Origin: Piliocolobus tephrosceles
Taxonomy: Eukaryota > Chordata > Mammalia > Primates > Cercopithecidae
DNA: 64,000 bases
NCBI RefSeq assembly: GCF_002776525.5
Contig: NC_045441.1
Coordinates: forward strand, 89,159,101 to 89,223,100
Direction of reading: 5' to 3'
A program made the translations under genes and the position numbers. The notes beneath the pieces are model-generated. The model had not been told where the DNA came from. It did no database searches and saw only the letters and a program-made list of their open reading frames with translations. Shown here one piece after another: positions 44,812-56,409 of this stretch (the stretch's first letter is position 1; every line of letters begins with the position of its first letter).

Positions 44812-47800
44812 ATTCGGTATAATTTGGATTTGTGTACCCACCCAAATCTCACATCAAATGGTAATCTTCATTAAGGGCCTTATAGGAGGTGATTGGATTA
44901 TGGGGGCAGATTTCCCCCTTGCAGTTTTCATAATAGTGAATGAGTTCTGATGAGATCTGGTGTTTAAAAGTGTGTAGCACCTCCCCCTTACTCTATTCCT
45001 CCTTCTCCAGCCATGTAAAACATGCCTTCTTCTCCTTCACCTTTTTCCATGATTGTAAGTTTCTAGAGGGCTCCCTAGCCATGCTTCCTGTACAGCCCAC
45101 AGAACTGTGAGTCAATTGAATCTCTTTTTTTAAATAAATTACTTAGTCTCAGGTAGTACTTTATAGCAATGTAAGAATAAACTAATACAGAAAACTGGTA
45201 CCAGGAGTGGGGCATTGCTATAAAGATATCTGAAAACATGGTGGAAGATTTGGAACTGGGTAACAGGCAGAGGTTGCAACATTTTGGAGGGATCAGAAGA
45301 AGACAGGAAGATATGGGAAAGTTTGGAATTCCCTAGAGACTTTTTGAATGGTTTTGAGCAAAATGCTGATAGTGATCTGGACAGAGATGGCCAGACTGGT
45401 GAAGTCTCACATGGAGATAAGGAACTTATTAAGAACGTTGAACTTGAGAGTGATGATTTGTGGTATCCGGTGGAAGAAATTTCTAAGCAGCAAAGCACTC
45501 AAATATGACCTGGCTGCTTCTAACAGTGTATGCTCCTATGCATGAACAGATGATCTGAAACTGAAACTTATATTTAAAAGGGAAGCAGAGCATAAAAGTT
45601 CAGAAAATTTGCAGCCTGACCATGTGGTAGAAAAGAAAAACCTATGTTCTAGGGTAGAATTCAAGCCAGCAGCAGAAATTTGCATAAATAAAGAGGAGCT
45701 GAATGTTAAAAGCTAAGATAATGGGGAAAATATTTCCAAAGCATTTCAGAGAACTTCATGGCAGCCCCTCCCATCACAGGCCCAGAGGCCCAGGAGGGAA
45801 GACTTTTTTGTGGCCCAGACCCAGGACCCCATTTTCCCATGCAACATTGATATTCTGCTCCCTCAATCCCAGCTGCTCCCCTCTCCAGTCATGGCTAAAA
45901 GGGACCCAGATATATCTCAGGCCACTGCTCCAGAGGGTTCAAGCTGTAGGCTTGGCAGCTTCCATGTAGTGTTAACCCTGTGGGTGCACAGAGGACAAGA
46001 GTTGATGGTTGGCAGTCTCTGCCTAGATTTCAGAGCATATATGAAAATGCCTGGCTGTCCAGGCAGATGTTGGCTGCAGGAAATAGCCTTCAAGGAGAAC
46101 CTCTACTAGGCCAGTGCAGAAAGGAAATATGAAGTTGGAGTCCTCATATAGAGTTCCCACTGGGTCACTGCCTAGTAGAGTTGTAAAAAGAGGGCCACCA
46201 TCCTTCAGACCCTAGAATGGTAGATCCACTGACAGTGCACCACACATCTGGAAAAGCTGTAGGCACTCAACACCAGCCCATAAAAGCAGTCAAGGGGCCT
46301 GTGCCCTTCAGAGCCACAGGGGTGGAAATACCCAAGACCTTGGGAGCATACCCCTTGCATTATTGTGGCCTGGAGGTATGACATGGACTCAAAGGAGATT
46401 GTTTTGGAGGTTTCAGAGATAATGACTGCCCTGCTGGGTTCTGGACATGCATGGGGCCTGTAGCCCCTTTGTTTTGACTGATTTCTCCCTTTTGGAATGG
46501 GTGTATTCACCCAATGCCTGTATCCCCACTGCATCTTGGAACTAACTAACTTGCTTTTGAGTTTACAGGCTCATAGGCAGAAGGAACTTGCCTTGTCTCA
46601 GATAAGACTTTAGACTTGAACTGTTAGGTTAATGTTGAAATGAGTTAAGACTTGAGGGACTGTTAAGAAGCGATCATTGTATTTTGCAGTGTGAGGAGGA
46701 CATGAGATTTGGGAGGGGCCAGGGGTGAAATGATACGGTTTTTTTATTGGGGGAACCCACCCCCGATAGTTAACGTGGGTTCTTTTCTATTTCCCTAAGT
46801 GTTGGCTGGTCTGAGAAATAAAGGGAAAGAGTGCAAAAGAGAGAAATTTTAAAGCTGGGTGTCCGGGGGAGACATCACATGTCGGCAGGTTCTGTGATGC
46901 CCCCAAGCTGTAAAACCAGCAAGTTTTTATTAGAGATTTTCAAAAGGGGGAGGGAGTGTACAAATAGGGTGTGGGTCACACAGATCACATACTTCACAAG
47001 GTAAAAAAATATCACAAAGCAAATGGAGGGAGGATGAGATCACAGGACTACAGGATGGGGCAAAATTAAAATTGCTAATGAAGTTTTGGGCATGCATTGT
47101 CATTGCTAACATCTTCTCAGGAGACAGGGTTTGAGAGCAGACAACCCATCTAACCAAACTTTATTAGGTGGGATTTTCCTCATCCTAATAAGCCTGGGAG
47201 TGCTACAGGAGACCAGGGCTTATTTCATCTCTTCGTTTTCGACCATAAAGGATAGCCACCCCCAAAGCAACCATTTCAGAGGCCTACCCTCACGGGCTAC
47301 TCCCTTTTTCAGGGATGTTCTGTGCTAAGAAAAAGAATTCAGTGATATTTCTCCTATTTGCTTTTGAAAGAAGAGAAATATGGCTCCGTTCCACCCGACT
47401 CACTGGCAGGCAGAGTTTAAGGTTACCTCCCTTATTCCCTGAACATTGCTGTTATCCTGTTCTTTTTTCAAGGTGCACAGATTTCATATTTTCAAGCATG
47501 CATGCTCTGCAAATAATTTGTGCAGTTAATGCAATCATCACAGGGTCCTGAGGTGACATACATCCTCCTCAGCCTATGAAGATAATGGGATTAACAGATT
47601 AAAGACAGGCATAGGAAATCACAAGAGTATTGATTGGGGAAGTGATAAGTGTCCATGAAGTCTTCACAATTTATGTTCAGAGATTGCACTAAACACAGGC
47701 GTAAGAAATTATAAAAGTATTAATTTTGGGAACTAATAAATGTCCATGAAATCTTCACAATTTATTTTCTTCTGCCATGGCTTTAGCCAGTCCCTCCATT

Positions 47801-48199
47801 CAGGGTCCCTGACTTCCTGCAACAGGTTTTATTTTTGTCCCTGCCCAATTTCATGTGGAATTGTAATCCACAATGTTGGAGACAGGCCTGGTGTGAGGTG
47901 ATTGGATCATGGGGGTGGATTTTCCCTTTGTTGTTCTCATGATAGCAAGTGAGTTCTCATGAGACCAGGTTGTTAAAATGTATACAACACCTCCCCTTTT
48001 GCTCTCTTCCTCCTTCTTCAGCCATGTAGGATGTGCCTACTTCACCTTTGCCTTGTGCCATGATTGTAAGTTTCCAGAGGCCTACCCAGTCATTCGTCCT
48101 GTACATCCTGCAAAACTGTGCATCAGTTAAACCTATTTTCCTTATAAATTATTCAGTCTCAGGTATTTCTTTACAGCAATGTGAGAATGGATTAGTATG
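44812..48199 (+). mobile_element. MaLR (MST-type) provirus with both LTRs
   Basis: The 5' LTR at 44812-45189 opens near 'ggtataatttggatttgtgt', carries 'ggaggtgattggattatggg' and ends 'aaactaatacag'. The internal region at 45190-46730 begins with the typical 'ctggtaccaggagtggggca'. The 3' LTR is 46731-46742 plus 47831-48199, ending 'ggattagtatg'. Flanks 'gaaat' (44807-44811) and 'gaagt' (48200-48204) are consistent with a 5-bp target duplication with one change, and the L1 reads straight through when the element is removed. Short frames in the internal region (60-119 codons) are degraded, with no recognisable retroviral domains. The 3' LTR is itself interrupted by a MER11-like LTR. Confidence 0.88.
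46743..47824 (-). mobile_element. MER11-like solo LTR (HERV-K HML-8 class)
   Basis: About 1.08 kb, antisense. Read on the minus strand it opens 'tgttgcaggaagtcaggga' and contains 'tttctcttctttcaaaagca' and 'ctaataaaaacttgctggtt', the latter an AATAAA-bearing polyadenylation region. Size and sequence fit MER11C from memory of the family. A 6-bp repeat 'ggtttt' (46737-46742 and 47825-47830) flanks it, as expected for a HERV-K-type integration. It has no internal viral genes, so it is the product of LTR-LTR recombination. It lies inside the 3' LTR of the MaLR. Confidence 0.78.
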
Positions 48200-50439
48200 G
48201 AAGTTTATGTATCTCATCACAATAAAGGCCATATATGACAACCTACAGCTAATATCATACTGAACAGGGAAAAGCTGAAAGCTTTTCCACTATTATCTGG
48301 AACAAAACAAGCATGCTGACTTTCACCACTCGTATTCCAAATAGTATTGTAAGCCCTAGTCAGAGCAAATAGGCAAGAGGAAATATAAATTACATCCAAA
48401 TTGAAAAGGAGGAAGTCAAACTGTCCCTGTTTGCAGATAACATTATTCAAAAAGAAATCTAGAAAGCAATTCCATGTTTAATAGCTACCAAAAATATAAG
48501 ACAGAAATAAACTTAATGAAGGAAGTGAAATATTTCTACACTGAAACCTATTATACATTGATAAAGAAAATTGAAGAAGACAAACATAAATGGAAAGATA
48601 TCTTGTGTTCATGGACTAGAAAAATTAATAATGTTAAAAGGCCATACTACACAAAGTTACATGCAGATTTAATGCACTGTCTATCAAAATACCAATGACA
48701 TTCTTCACAGAAATAGGAAAAACAGTTATAAAATTCATATGGAACTACAAAAGATCCCAAAGGGCCAAAGTACTCCTGAGCAAAAAGAACAAAGCTAGTG
48801 GCATCACAATACCTGGCTTCAAAATATACTACAAAGTTATACTAACCAAAGAAGCATGGTACTTGCATTAAAAAATAGGCCAGTAGAACAGAATACAGAG
48901 CCCAGAAACAAATTAACACAGCTACAGCATACTATTTTCAAAAAAGGTGCCAAGAACACACAATGAGGGAAAAACAGTCTCATCAATAAATGGTGCAGGG
49001 AAAATTGAATACCCACATGCAGAAAAATGAGACTGCATTTCTGCCACTTACTTTATAGATAGATAAACTCAAATATTAAAGACTTAAATTTAAAATCTGA
49101 AAATATAAAACTACTAGGAAAAAAAAAGAAACAAGATAAATGGTTTACCACACTGGGGTGGGCAAGAATTTTAAAAATAAGACCTCAAAAGCATAAACAA
49201 TACAAGCAAAAGATAGACAAATGGGATTACACCAAACTAAAAAGCTTCTTCACAACAAAGGAAACAATTAAAAATGTTGACAAGACAACCTACGGGATGC
49301 GAATTAATATTTACAAACTATCCATCTGCAAAAGGGTTAATACTTCGAATATATGAGAAGCTTAAACAATTCAACAGCCAAAAAACCAAATAACCCAATT
49401 TTTAAAATAAACAAAAGACCTTCATACATATTTCTCTAAAGGAGACATACAAATGACCAATAGGTACATTAAAAAATTCTCAACATCACTGTTTATTAGG
49501 GAAATGCAAATCAAATTTATAGGATACCACATCATTTTAGCTCGAATGGCTATTTCAAAAAGACAAAAGAAAACAAGTGTTGGAAATGATGTGCAGAAAA
49601 AGGGACAGTAACATACTGCTGGTGAGATTATAAATTAGTAAGGTCACTATTAAAACAGTATGAAGGTTTATCAAAAAAACTAAAAACAGAACTAACATAT
49701 GATCCAGGAATACTGGGTATATATCCAAAGGAAATAAAATCAGTATATCAAAGAGCTATCTGCACTCTCATGTCTATTACAGCACTATTTACAATAAGCA
49801 AATATGGAATCAACTCAAGCATCCAACAGTGGATAAATGGATAAAGAAAATGTGGTAATGATACACAATGGAATACTATTCATCCCTACAAAAGAATGAA
49901 ATCCTGTCATTTGCAACAACATGGATGGACCTAGAGGACATCATCTTAAGTGAAATAAGCCAGACACAAAAAGACAAATATGATATAATCTCACTCATAT
50001 GTGAAAACTAAATAAGAATAATCATAAAGAGAGAGTTGATATCATAGAAGAAGAGAGTAGAACAATGATTACTAGAGATTGGGAAAGAGAAAGAAGGGGA
50101 GGATAGACAGAGATTGGTCAAAGGGTACAAGGTTACAATTAGATAGAAGGAATAATTCTGGTGTTCTATTGCAAAATAGGGTGATGATGGTTAATGGTAA
50201 GGTACTGTGTATTACAAAATAGCTAGAAAAGAGGTTTTTCAACGTTCTCACCACAAAAAGAAATGATAAATGCATGATGTGATGGATGTGCTAAATACCC
50301 TGACTTGATTATTATACAAAATACATATGTATTGGAACATCAGCGCATACCCCATATAAATGTATATATAAATGTATAATTACAATGTGTCAATTTAAAA
50401 AATTCTTAACTTAAAAATTATAAGTCAGAACATGTTTCT

Positions 50440-50930
50440 CTTGTCATCAGTAACTTCTCATGGCTTCCCATTGCTCTTGGAATAAAATCCAAATCCTTTG
50501 CCCTGGCCTAAATGCCCAACATGATCTGGCTTCCACCTACTTCTCTCTACTTCATCTCAGATGCTTTCCCTCATGTCTTCCTTTCAAACTATAGAAACTT
50601 GCCTGTTTTTTCTATTCCTTAAACTAAGTTCTTTGCTATTTAATGATTTTTAGACTTTTAGGCTTTTTCTCCATTGAATACTTTTACCCCAGTTCTTCAC
50701 ATATTCAACTTTTGGGTCTCAGCTCAAATGTCACCTCTTTGAAGACACCTTGCCATGCTATTCCATCAGATGTTGTTTCCTCTTGTCACTCCATCTCATT
50801 TTCCTATTTGTTTACTTCCTGGCATTTGACAAAGTCTATATGTTTACTGTTAGTTGTATATTTACATGTGGTTAACAATTCTTATTCTAAAGAACGTAAG
50901 GTCCACTAGGAAAGAACTTTCACCAAATAC
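50440..50930 (+). mobile_element. L2 LINE 3'-region relic
   Basis: Plus-strand L2 order: 'ctcatggcttcccattgctc', 'ttggaataaaatccaaatcc', 'atgatctggcttccacctac', 'ggtctcagctcaaatgtcac', 'gaacgtaaggtccactagg'. The last blocks correspond to L2 'tcaggtctcagctcaaatgtcacctcc' and 'gaatgtaagctccatgagg'. Confidence 0.75.
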
Positions 50931-51479
50931 TTTACTGCTATTTCCACCCCTGAGATGCCCATTTCTATGAAAAACTTGGAAGAAACTGTTGAACATTCTT
51001 TTATAAATTCTGGCTCTGTGCCCAAACCCCTTATCCTCAATGGGACTCCTGTTTACATCTGTACTCCTGTTTACACATCTGTAAAGAATGTGTGAATCCA
51101 AATGTCATTGTTTGTGGGATATGGGTTACCATAATAGGGTCACATCCAGGGATAATAAAAGTAGAACATTCTTATGGGTATAGGGAGAGGGAGTGGATAG
51201 AGGAATTTGCCGAAAAAGTTATTTCATACTAAAAAAACATGTTAACCCCTTTGATTGCAATCATTTTATACTGTTCACAGTACAGCTACCACAATGGCCT
51301 ATTAGAGAGTTTTAATTGCTGAACAGGATAACGTAAGAGAAGATGTTTCTTTGGGAAAAGTTTCTGGAGATGAGACTATAACTGTTTTGAAGATGGGGAA
51401 AGGCATGCTATCCTGTGAAAAGCATGGTTAGAATTCAGCTACTACCAGACTTGTCCATGCCAGTATAGTATTTCGCCTG

Positions 51480-51920
51480 TGTTTGTGGAGTAGCTTCTAA
51501 CTGGTCTTCCTACTTCCATTTTTGCTCACTAGAGTCTATGCACAACAGCCAGAGTGATATTGTACAAATTTATGTCAAACCATAACACTTCTTGGCTTAA
51601 AACTCTCCAATAGATTTCCATCTCACCCAGGGGAAAGTCTTTACAATTTACTAGCTTCTGTGTGTCTGTAGCTCCTCAACGTCTTTCTCACGTCATCTCC
51701 CATGGCTTCTACCACTTGCTTTGTCTCTCCTAGCCACACTGGCCTCCATGTTCCTCTGTATCAACAAGGCAGCCACAACTCAGGTCTTTTGAGTTTGCTT
51801 TCTTTGGCCTGAATTATCTGTCTCCAATTATATGCATGGCTTGCCCACACATGTGCTTCAAATCTTTGCCTAAATGCCCTCTTGGTGCAGCAGTCTTCCC
51901 TTCCATTTAAAACTGGAATC
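51480..51920 (+). mobile_element. L2 LINE relic
   Basis: 'tagcttctaactggtcttcc', 'cagccagagtgatattgtac', 'tagccacactggcctccatg' and 'gcttcaaatctttgcctaaa' follow the L2 order. The segment 51711-51801 is the apparent source of the patch at 53046. Confidence 0.7.
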
Positions 51921-51944
51921 CTTGCATTTCCATGAGGCTAGAGA

Positions 51945-52060
51945 TTCTTCATTAATTCATTTATTAATTCAGGAAAGTGATGACTTACTATCTCTAGGAA
52001 CTGGGGATAAAACATAAAAATCCCTGCCTTCATGGAACTCACATTCTAAGGCATAGAGAT
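51945..52060 (-). mobile_element. L2 3'-end relic
   Basis: 'attcatttattaattcagga', 'ggaactggggataaaacata' and 'ctgccttcatggaactcaca' match the reverse complement of the L2 3' end. Confidence 0.6.
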
Positions 52061-52089
52061 GAAGAGATTTTTGTTTTAAGTGTGCGTGT

Positions 52090-52160
52090 GAGGAGGTGGT
52101 TGTGGGGAGAGAGAGAGAAAATTGGGGAGAGGGAAAAAAGGAGGGAAAAAGAGTGGAGGT
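52090..52160 (+). repeat. GA-rich low-complexity tract
   Basis: G/A-rich run with 'gagagagagaaaattgggg' and 'gagggaaaaaggagggaaaa'. Confidence 0.75.
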
Positions 52161-52384
52161 GCTAAAAGTGAATGTGGAGGTTGTAATTTTACATAGGAAG
52201 GAGTCTTTTAGGCAAGACTTCTCATATTAGTATTCATTACCAATATAATGAGAAAAAAATGAATTATACAATTAAACATATTTTTTACAATTGAGTTAAC
52301 ACCTAGGTGAGTTTTACAACCTCCTAAATTATCATTGTGTATTAATGTATGCTTATTTTAATGAGAAGTTCTATATAGTTTTAA

Positions 52385-52500
52385 ATATGCAGGCTCTGTA
52401 TCCCAACTGACTGGTTTAGAATTTCATCTCCTAAATTACTAGCTGTGTGACCTTAACACACTCTACTCCATTTCCTTATCTGAAAATAGTAGTATCCACT
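52385..52500 (-). mobile_element. MIR relic
   Basis: 'ctgactggtttagaatttca', 'attactagctgtgtgacctt', 'ctccatttccttatctgaaa' match minus-strand MIR including the diagnostic 'ctagctgtgtgacctt'. Confidence 0.8.
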
Positions 52501-52504
52501 GGAT

Positions 52505-53400
52505 TTTTAAAAACTTTTCAATTTTTGAAATAATTTTAGACCCACAGATAAAATTACATTAGTAGTAGAGAAAGACCTTGTATACTCTTTACTGAGTTTC
52601 CTCTATTGTTAAAATATACATAACCATTGTGTTTATTAAAACTAGGAAGTGAACATTGGTATATTACTATTTACTAAAGTACATATCTTATTCACATTTC
52701 ATCATTTTTTCCACTAATATCCATTTACTCATCCAACATCCACCCACGATCCCACATTGGATATAGTTTTCATGTTTCCTTAGTCTATTTCAATCTGCAA
52801 TATTCCTCAGTATTTAATTGTGTTTTCTGACCATGCCATTTTGGAAAAGCATTGGTCAGATATTTTTCAGAATGTCAGTCAATTTGGGTATATATGATGA
52901 TTTCCCATGATTAGATTGAGGGTACTTCTTATGGATAGAGTGCAAAAATAATGTACCCTTCTCATTGTATTATATTAGGCAGTAAATTAGGCAGTAGTGC
53001 ATGATGTTAATATGTCATGTGATGTTAGCCTTGAACATTTAGTTAACCACTTGCTTTGTCTGCCCATAGCCACACTGGCCTCCATATTCCTCTGTATCAA
53101 GAAGGAAGCCTGCTGACTCAGGCCTTTCGAATTTGCTTTTTAAAGTCATATCTATTGAGGTTCCCTACTTTAAAGCTGCCTTCATGGAACTCACATTCAT
53201 GGAACTCTTTTCCAATTTAAAATAAATATTTTGAGGGAGATACATTGAGAATATGCAAAATCCTACTTCTTAATCTTTCACCCACTACTTTTACCATTTA
53301 TTGGTAATCTGGTCTGCATTACTACCATAGTACTCTAATGATGACTTTTCTATTTGATGGGGTTGTTCACTAGCTTAAATAAGCTAAATAATGTAAACAC
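52505..53400 (-). mobile_element. L1M-type 3' UTR relic containing a foreign patch
   Basis: Antisense L1M 3' UTR, same family layout as 42.5-43.6 kb: 'aaataattttagacccacag', 'atgtttccttagtctatttc', 'gtcagtcaatttgggtatat', 'cccatgattagattgagggt', then 'taatctttcacccactactt' at the right. The middle (53046-53198) carries sequence copied from 51.7-52.05 kb instead of L1M. Confidence 0.65.
53046..53198 (+). repeat. Locally duplicated patch (L2-derived)
   Basis: 53046-53140 is about 85% identical to 51711-51801. 53176-53198 is identical over 23 bp to 52024-52046. Both are in the same orientation and order, with the intervening ~220 bp of the source shortened to ~35 bp. Confidence 0.78.
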
Positions 53401-53449
53401 AGAAAGTTCTTATTTCATGTTAAATATTTGTTTTTAATTAATGAATATT

Positions 53450-53615
53450 AATAATGGCTACTATTTATTTAGAGTTTACTATGTGCCAAAGTGCTGTACT
53501 ACACATTTTATTAGTAGGACTTTGTTTAATCATCACAACAACTTTGTGAGGAAGTTACCATTGGTAACCAAACTGTATACAGGAAGAAAATGAGGCATAG
53601 ACTAGTTTTAGCAAT
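53450..53615 (+). mobile_element. MIR SINE relic
   Basis: 'agagtttactatgtgccaaa', 'gtgctgtactacacatttta', 'taatcatcacaacaactttg', 'gaggaagttaccattggtaa' and 'gaagaaaatgaggcatagac' reproduce the MIR core in order. Confidence 0.85.
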
Positions 53616-53619
53616 AAAA

Positions 53620-54660
53620 CCAAGGAAAGTCTTTTACTCACTGAAATGAAAGGACATTTTTGGGAAATCTTCTATGCAGTCTGGGTCTCAGAACAAAAGG
53701 ACATTGAGAAACACACATTATTTCTGTAGTGTTCTTGCCAAAAATGCATAATGTAAATCTAATCATAGGAAGACACCAGACTAACACAAATTAAGCAATA
53801 ATCTGAAAAATAACTGACCAACCTGCTTCAAAAGACACAAATAGCTTTTACACAATCTTTTCACATCCAGTGTCCTATATTTGTTTCTAACGGTCCATAA
53901 TCAGGAAGTCTACAAAGCCTACAAAAGGGAGGTGTTTCTGCCCTTCAGAATTTCAAATTAAAAAAAAATTCAAATAGCATTAATAAGCATGCAATTTTAT
54001 TTATTCACTGGAGTAAATAAAACAGTTCAATTTTGAGAGAGGAATTAGAAACTTTGAAAGGCAAATATTAAATTTAAAGAAGACTTATTGGGCAATACAT
54101 ACTTTTCTTCAAATAACTGATGGTCCCTTAGAGATAAATATGATAACCATAGAAATCTTAGTGAGATATAGTTTATGTAACTATTAAAACCTAACCCCTA
54201 CCTTGTATGTTCTCCATAGTCAATCCCTACCTTTCACTTTATGAAAGTAAGAGGCAGCAAAGGGTATGACTCTGGGAAGGGTGGGGAAGACACGCTTGTC
54301 ACAATTCTGGGTCATAAAAGCAATTATAATTTTCTGATTTGGGCTACATCAAAAATGTTCCTTTGTCAAAATGGATGCATTAAAATGACTCATGTACTCA
54401 GACTTATAATGTCCGCCCCTTGTCCTCTTTCTGCAACTGCTGCCAGCTCCTATTCTGTCTACTTCATTGCCTATCTATGATTTTAAGTTACTGGGGAGAC
54501 TGTGACCTTAAATGAATTGATGCTATTCTGTTTCATTAGTGGACAATTCTATTTATTAAATGTTATTTGAAAAAGGCGAAATGAGAGATGAAAGGAAAGA
54601 CCATACTTTTCCAAGTTTAAAATGTAGGATGAAAAATTGCAGTCCTTGGAGCTTCAAAGC
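53620..54660. other. Unique AT-rich DNA, no gene seen
   Basis: A 79-codon frame (54241-54480) has no motif. I treat it as chance. Confidence 0.5.
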
Positions 54661-54665
54661 TTTTT

Positions 54666-55287
54666 AAAAAATAATTCTAGTTCAACCATTGTGGAAAACA
54701 GTGTGGTGATTCCTCAAGGATTTAGAACTAAAAATACCATTTGACTTAGTCATCCCATGACTGAGTATATACCCAAAGGATTATAAATCATGCTGCTATA
54801 AAGACACATGCATACGTATGTTTATTGTGGCACTATTCACAATAGCAAAGACTTGGAATCAACCCAAATGTCCATCAATGACAGACTGGATTAAGAAAAT
54901 GTGGCACATATACACCATAGAATACTATGCAGCCATAAAAAAGGATGAGTTCGTGTCCTTTGTAGGGACATGGATGCAGCTGGAAACCATCATTCTCAGC
55001 AAACTGTCTCAAGAACAGAAAACCAAATACCACATGTTCTCACTCATAGGTGGGAATTGAACAATGAGATCACTTGGACACAGGAAGGGGAACATCACAC
55101 ACCAGGGCCTATTGTGGGGAGGGGGGAGGGATAGCATTAGGAAATATACCTAATGTAAATGACGAGTTAATGGGTGCAGCACATCAACATGGCACATGTA
55201 TACATATGTAACAAACCTGCACGTTGTGCACATGTACTCTAGAACTTAAAGTATTTCTTAAAAAATGTAAAAAAAAAAATAATTCTA
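54666..55287 (+). mobile_element. 5'-truncated LINE-1 3' end with TSD
   Basis: L1 body at 54680-55265: the last ~380 bp of ORF2, its natural stop, the 3' UTR and a short A-rich tail ('aaaatgtaaaaaaaaaa'). The 14-bp repeats 'aaaaaataattcta' at 54666-54679 and 55274-55287 are exact target-site duplications. The A-rich target fits the L1 endonuclease preference. The frame 54818-55060 reads the ORF2p C-terminus ('MWHIYTIEYYAAIKKDEF') to the same '…LIGGN' stop as the 16.1-kb copy. A G tract in the 3' UTR at 55116-55130 matches the family position. Confidence 0.95.
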
Positions 55288-55289
55288 TA

Positions 55290-56270
55290 GTCATTCTGAA
55301 ATAAAGTCTTTTTCTGAAATTCTAGTCACCCTAGTGGCTTTGTTTTTCAAAAGTGAGCGAGAGAGAGACTGCCTATTGAGTAAAAAGTATAAATTTTAAC
55401 CTACAAATGCTGAAATTCCATGGATATTTATTTTATTTAAGTAAACTTAAAGCTGACAGAGCTCCCATTCTTCTGGGCTGGTGAAACAGTCAGTTTTAGT
55501 CCTTGGGATTCAGTACTCCTTGTGTTTGCAACCATTCAATATCTTGTGCAGCAATAAGGGAGGTCACTCATCTTTCTGGTTTCAATATGTGTCTTTGTTC
55601 TAGTCTGCATATAGCCTGAAGTCTGGAGACTTTCCAGCTCTTAGGTCTCATGAAGTGTATGGCTCTTTGGAGAATCTGAACACCACTATACATAGGATAG
55701 CGCCTCTGCAAACACTATGTACTTTATGTAACTATCTGTTCTCATGTCTTAGTTGTTCATCTCTCTCTTTTTTGCTTCTTTACTCCTTCTGCCCCTGGGT
55801 TTCTACATAGCTTCTTCTTTCTACCATGAAAAAGTCCCTGTGGCAAGAAAATACTTAAGTGTTTATTCTCCTACTTAATGTGAAAGAGCAGAGAAAAACA
55901 GGGGAAAAAAACCCCACACAAATAACACTCTTAAAAATTATCTTTTCACATTTGCTTTGAAAGATAAGGAAAAGGGTGGATATGCCTTCAATTTTTATGT
56001 TTGGAGTACTTAGATGCACTTAGAATGAAAATTCTAAGACAATTGGCACATATCTGGCTTGGGCAAGAAGTGTAGCCATTTATTGACATACTTAGCAAAG
56101 CAGAGTGAGAGGGTTTGAGGAGGTATAGTAAAATTTGGGCATTTTGAACTTACAGTGCTGGAGCAACATTATTGTGCCTTGTCCAGCAGAGAGGTGAGTA
56201 TAAAGTTCACAGACACAGTTAAGAATGAAGACAAAATTATAGTAACTGAACAGTGCAGATGTGGTACTTA
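55290..56270. other. Unique DNA, no gene seen
   Basis: Nothing recognised. Ends at an A22 run. Confidence 0.5.
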
Positions 56271-56276
56271 AGTCCA

Positions 56277-56298
56277 AAAAAAAAAAAAAAAAAAAAAA
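56277..56298 (+). repeat. Orphan poly(A) of about 22
   Basis: Uninterrupted A run between 'aagtcc' and 'gcatg' with no identifiable retroposon body upstream. Confidence 0.85.
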
Positions 56299-56409
56299 GC
56301 ATGATTTGTATCACACAAAGATAGAATGGGAATTACCCCCAGAATTTATCAGAGGAAATGTATTATAATTCAGTTTCACCTAGAATCTAGTTTTGTTATA
56401 GGTAACCTG

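Larger units (their letters stand above)
44284..50432 (+). mobile_element. Old LINE-1 (L1MA/MB-like) split by a MaLR provirus
   Basis: One 5'-truncated L1 in two pieces. The left piece, 44303-44811, is ORF2 ('gctgaattctaccaaacatt', 'tagacacagaaaatgcattt'). The right piece, 48205-50412, continues ORF2 from 'caataaaggccatatatgac' through the C-terminal region ('tggaatactattcatcccta', 49870) and an L1M-type 3' UTR ('aatagctagaaaagaggttt', 'aaatgataaatgcatgatgt'). The outer flanks 44284-44302 and 50413-50432 both read 'aaaaat..taagtcagaaca' with one indel. These are the surviving target-site duplications and prove the two halves are one insertion. All ORF2 frames are broken. Confidence 0.88.

Noticed and set aside
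45139..46534. Several 65-119-codon ORFs as endogenous retroviral genes
   Set aside because: They lie in the MaLR internal region, overlap on both strands and show no retroviral domain signature. They are decayed remnants.
53046..53145. An independent L2 insertion rather than a local duplication
   Set aside because: Shares non-consensus spellings and a second collinear match with the L2 region 1.3 kb upstream, so copying from that region explains it better, though not proven.
42490..53400. The two L1M 3' UTR relics (42.5 and 52.5 kb) as halves of one element
   Set aside because: They cover overlapping parts of the same consensus region, so they are separate insertions.
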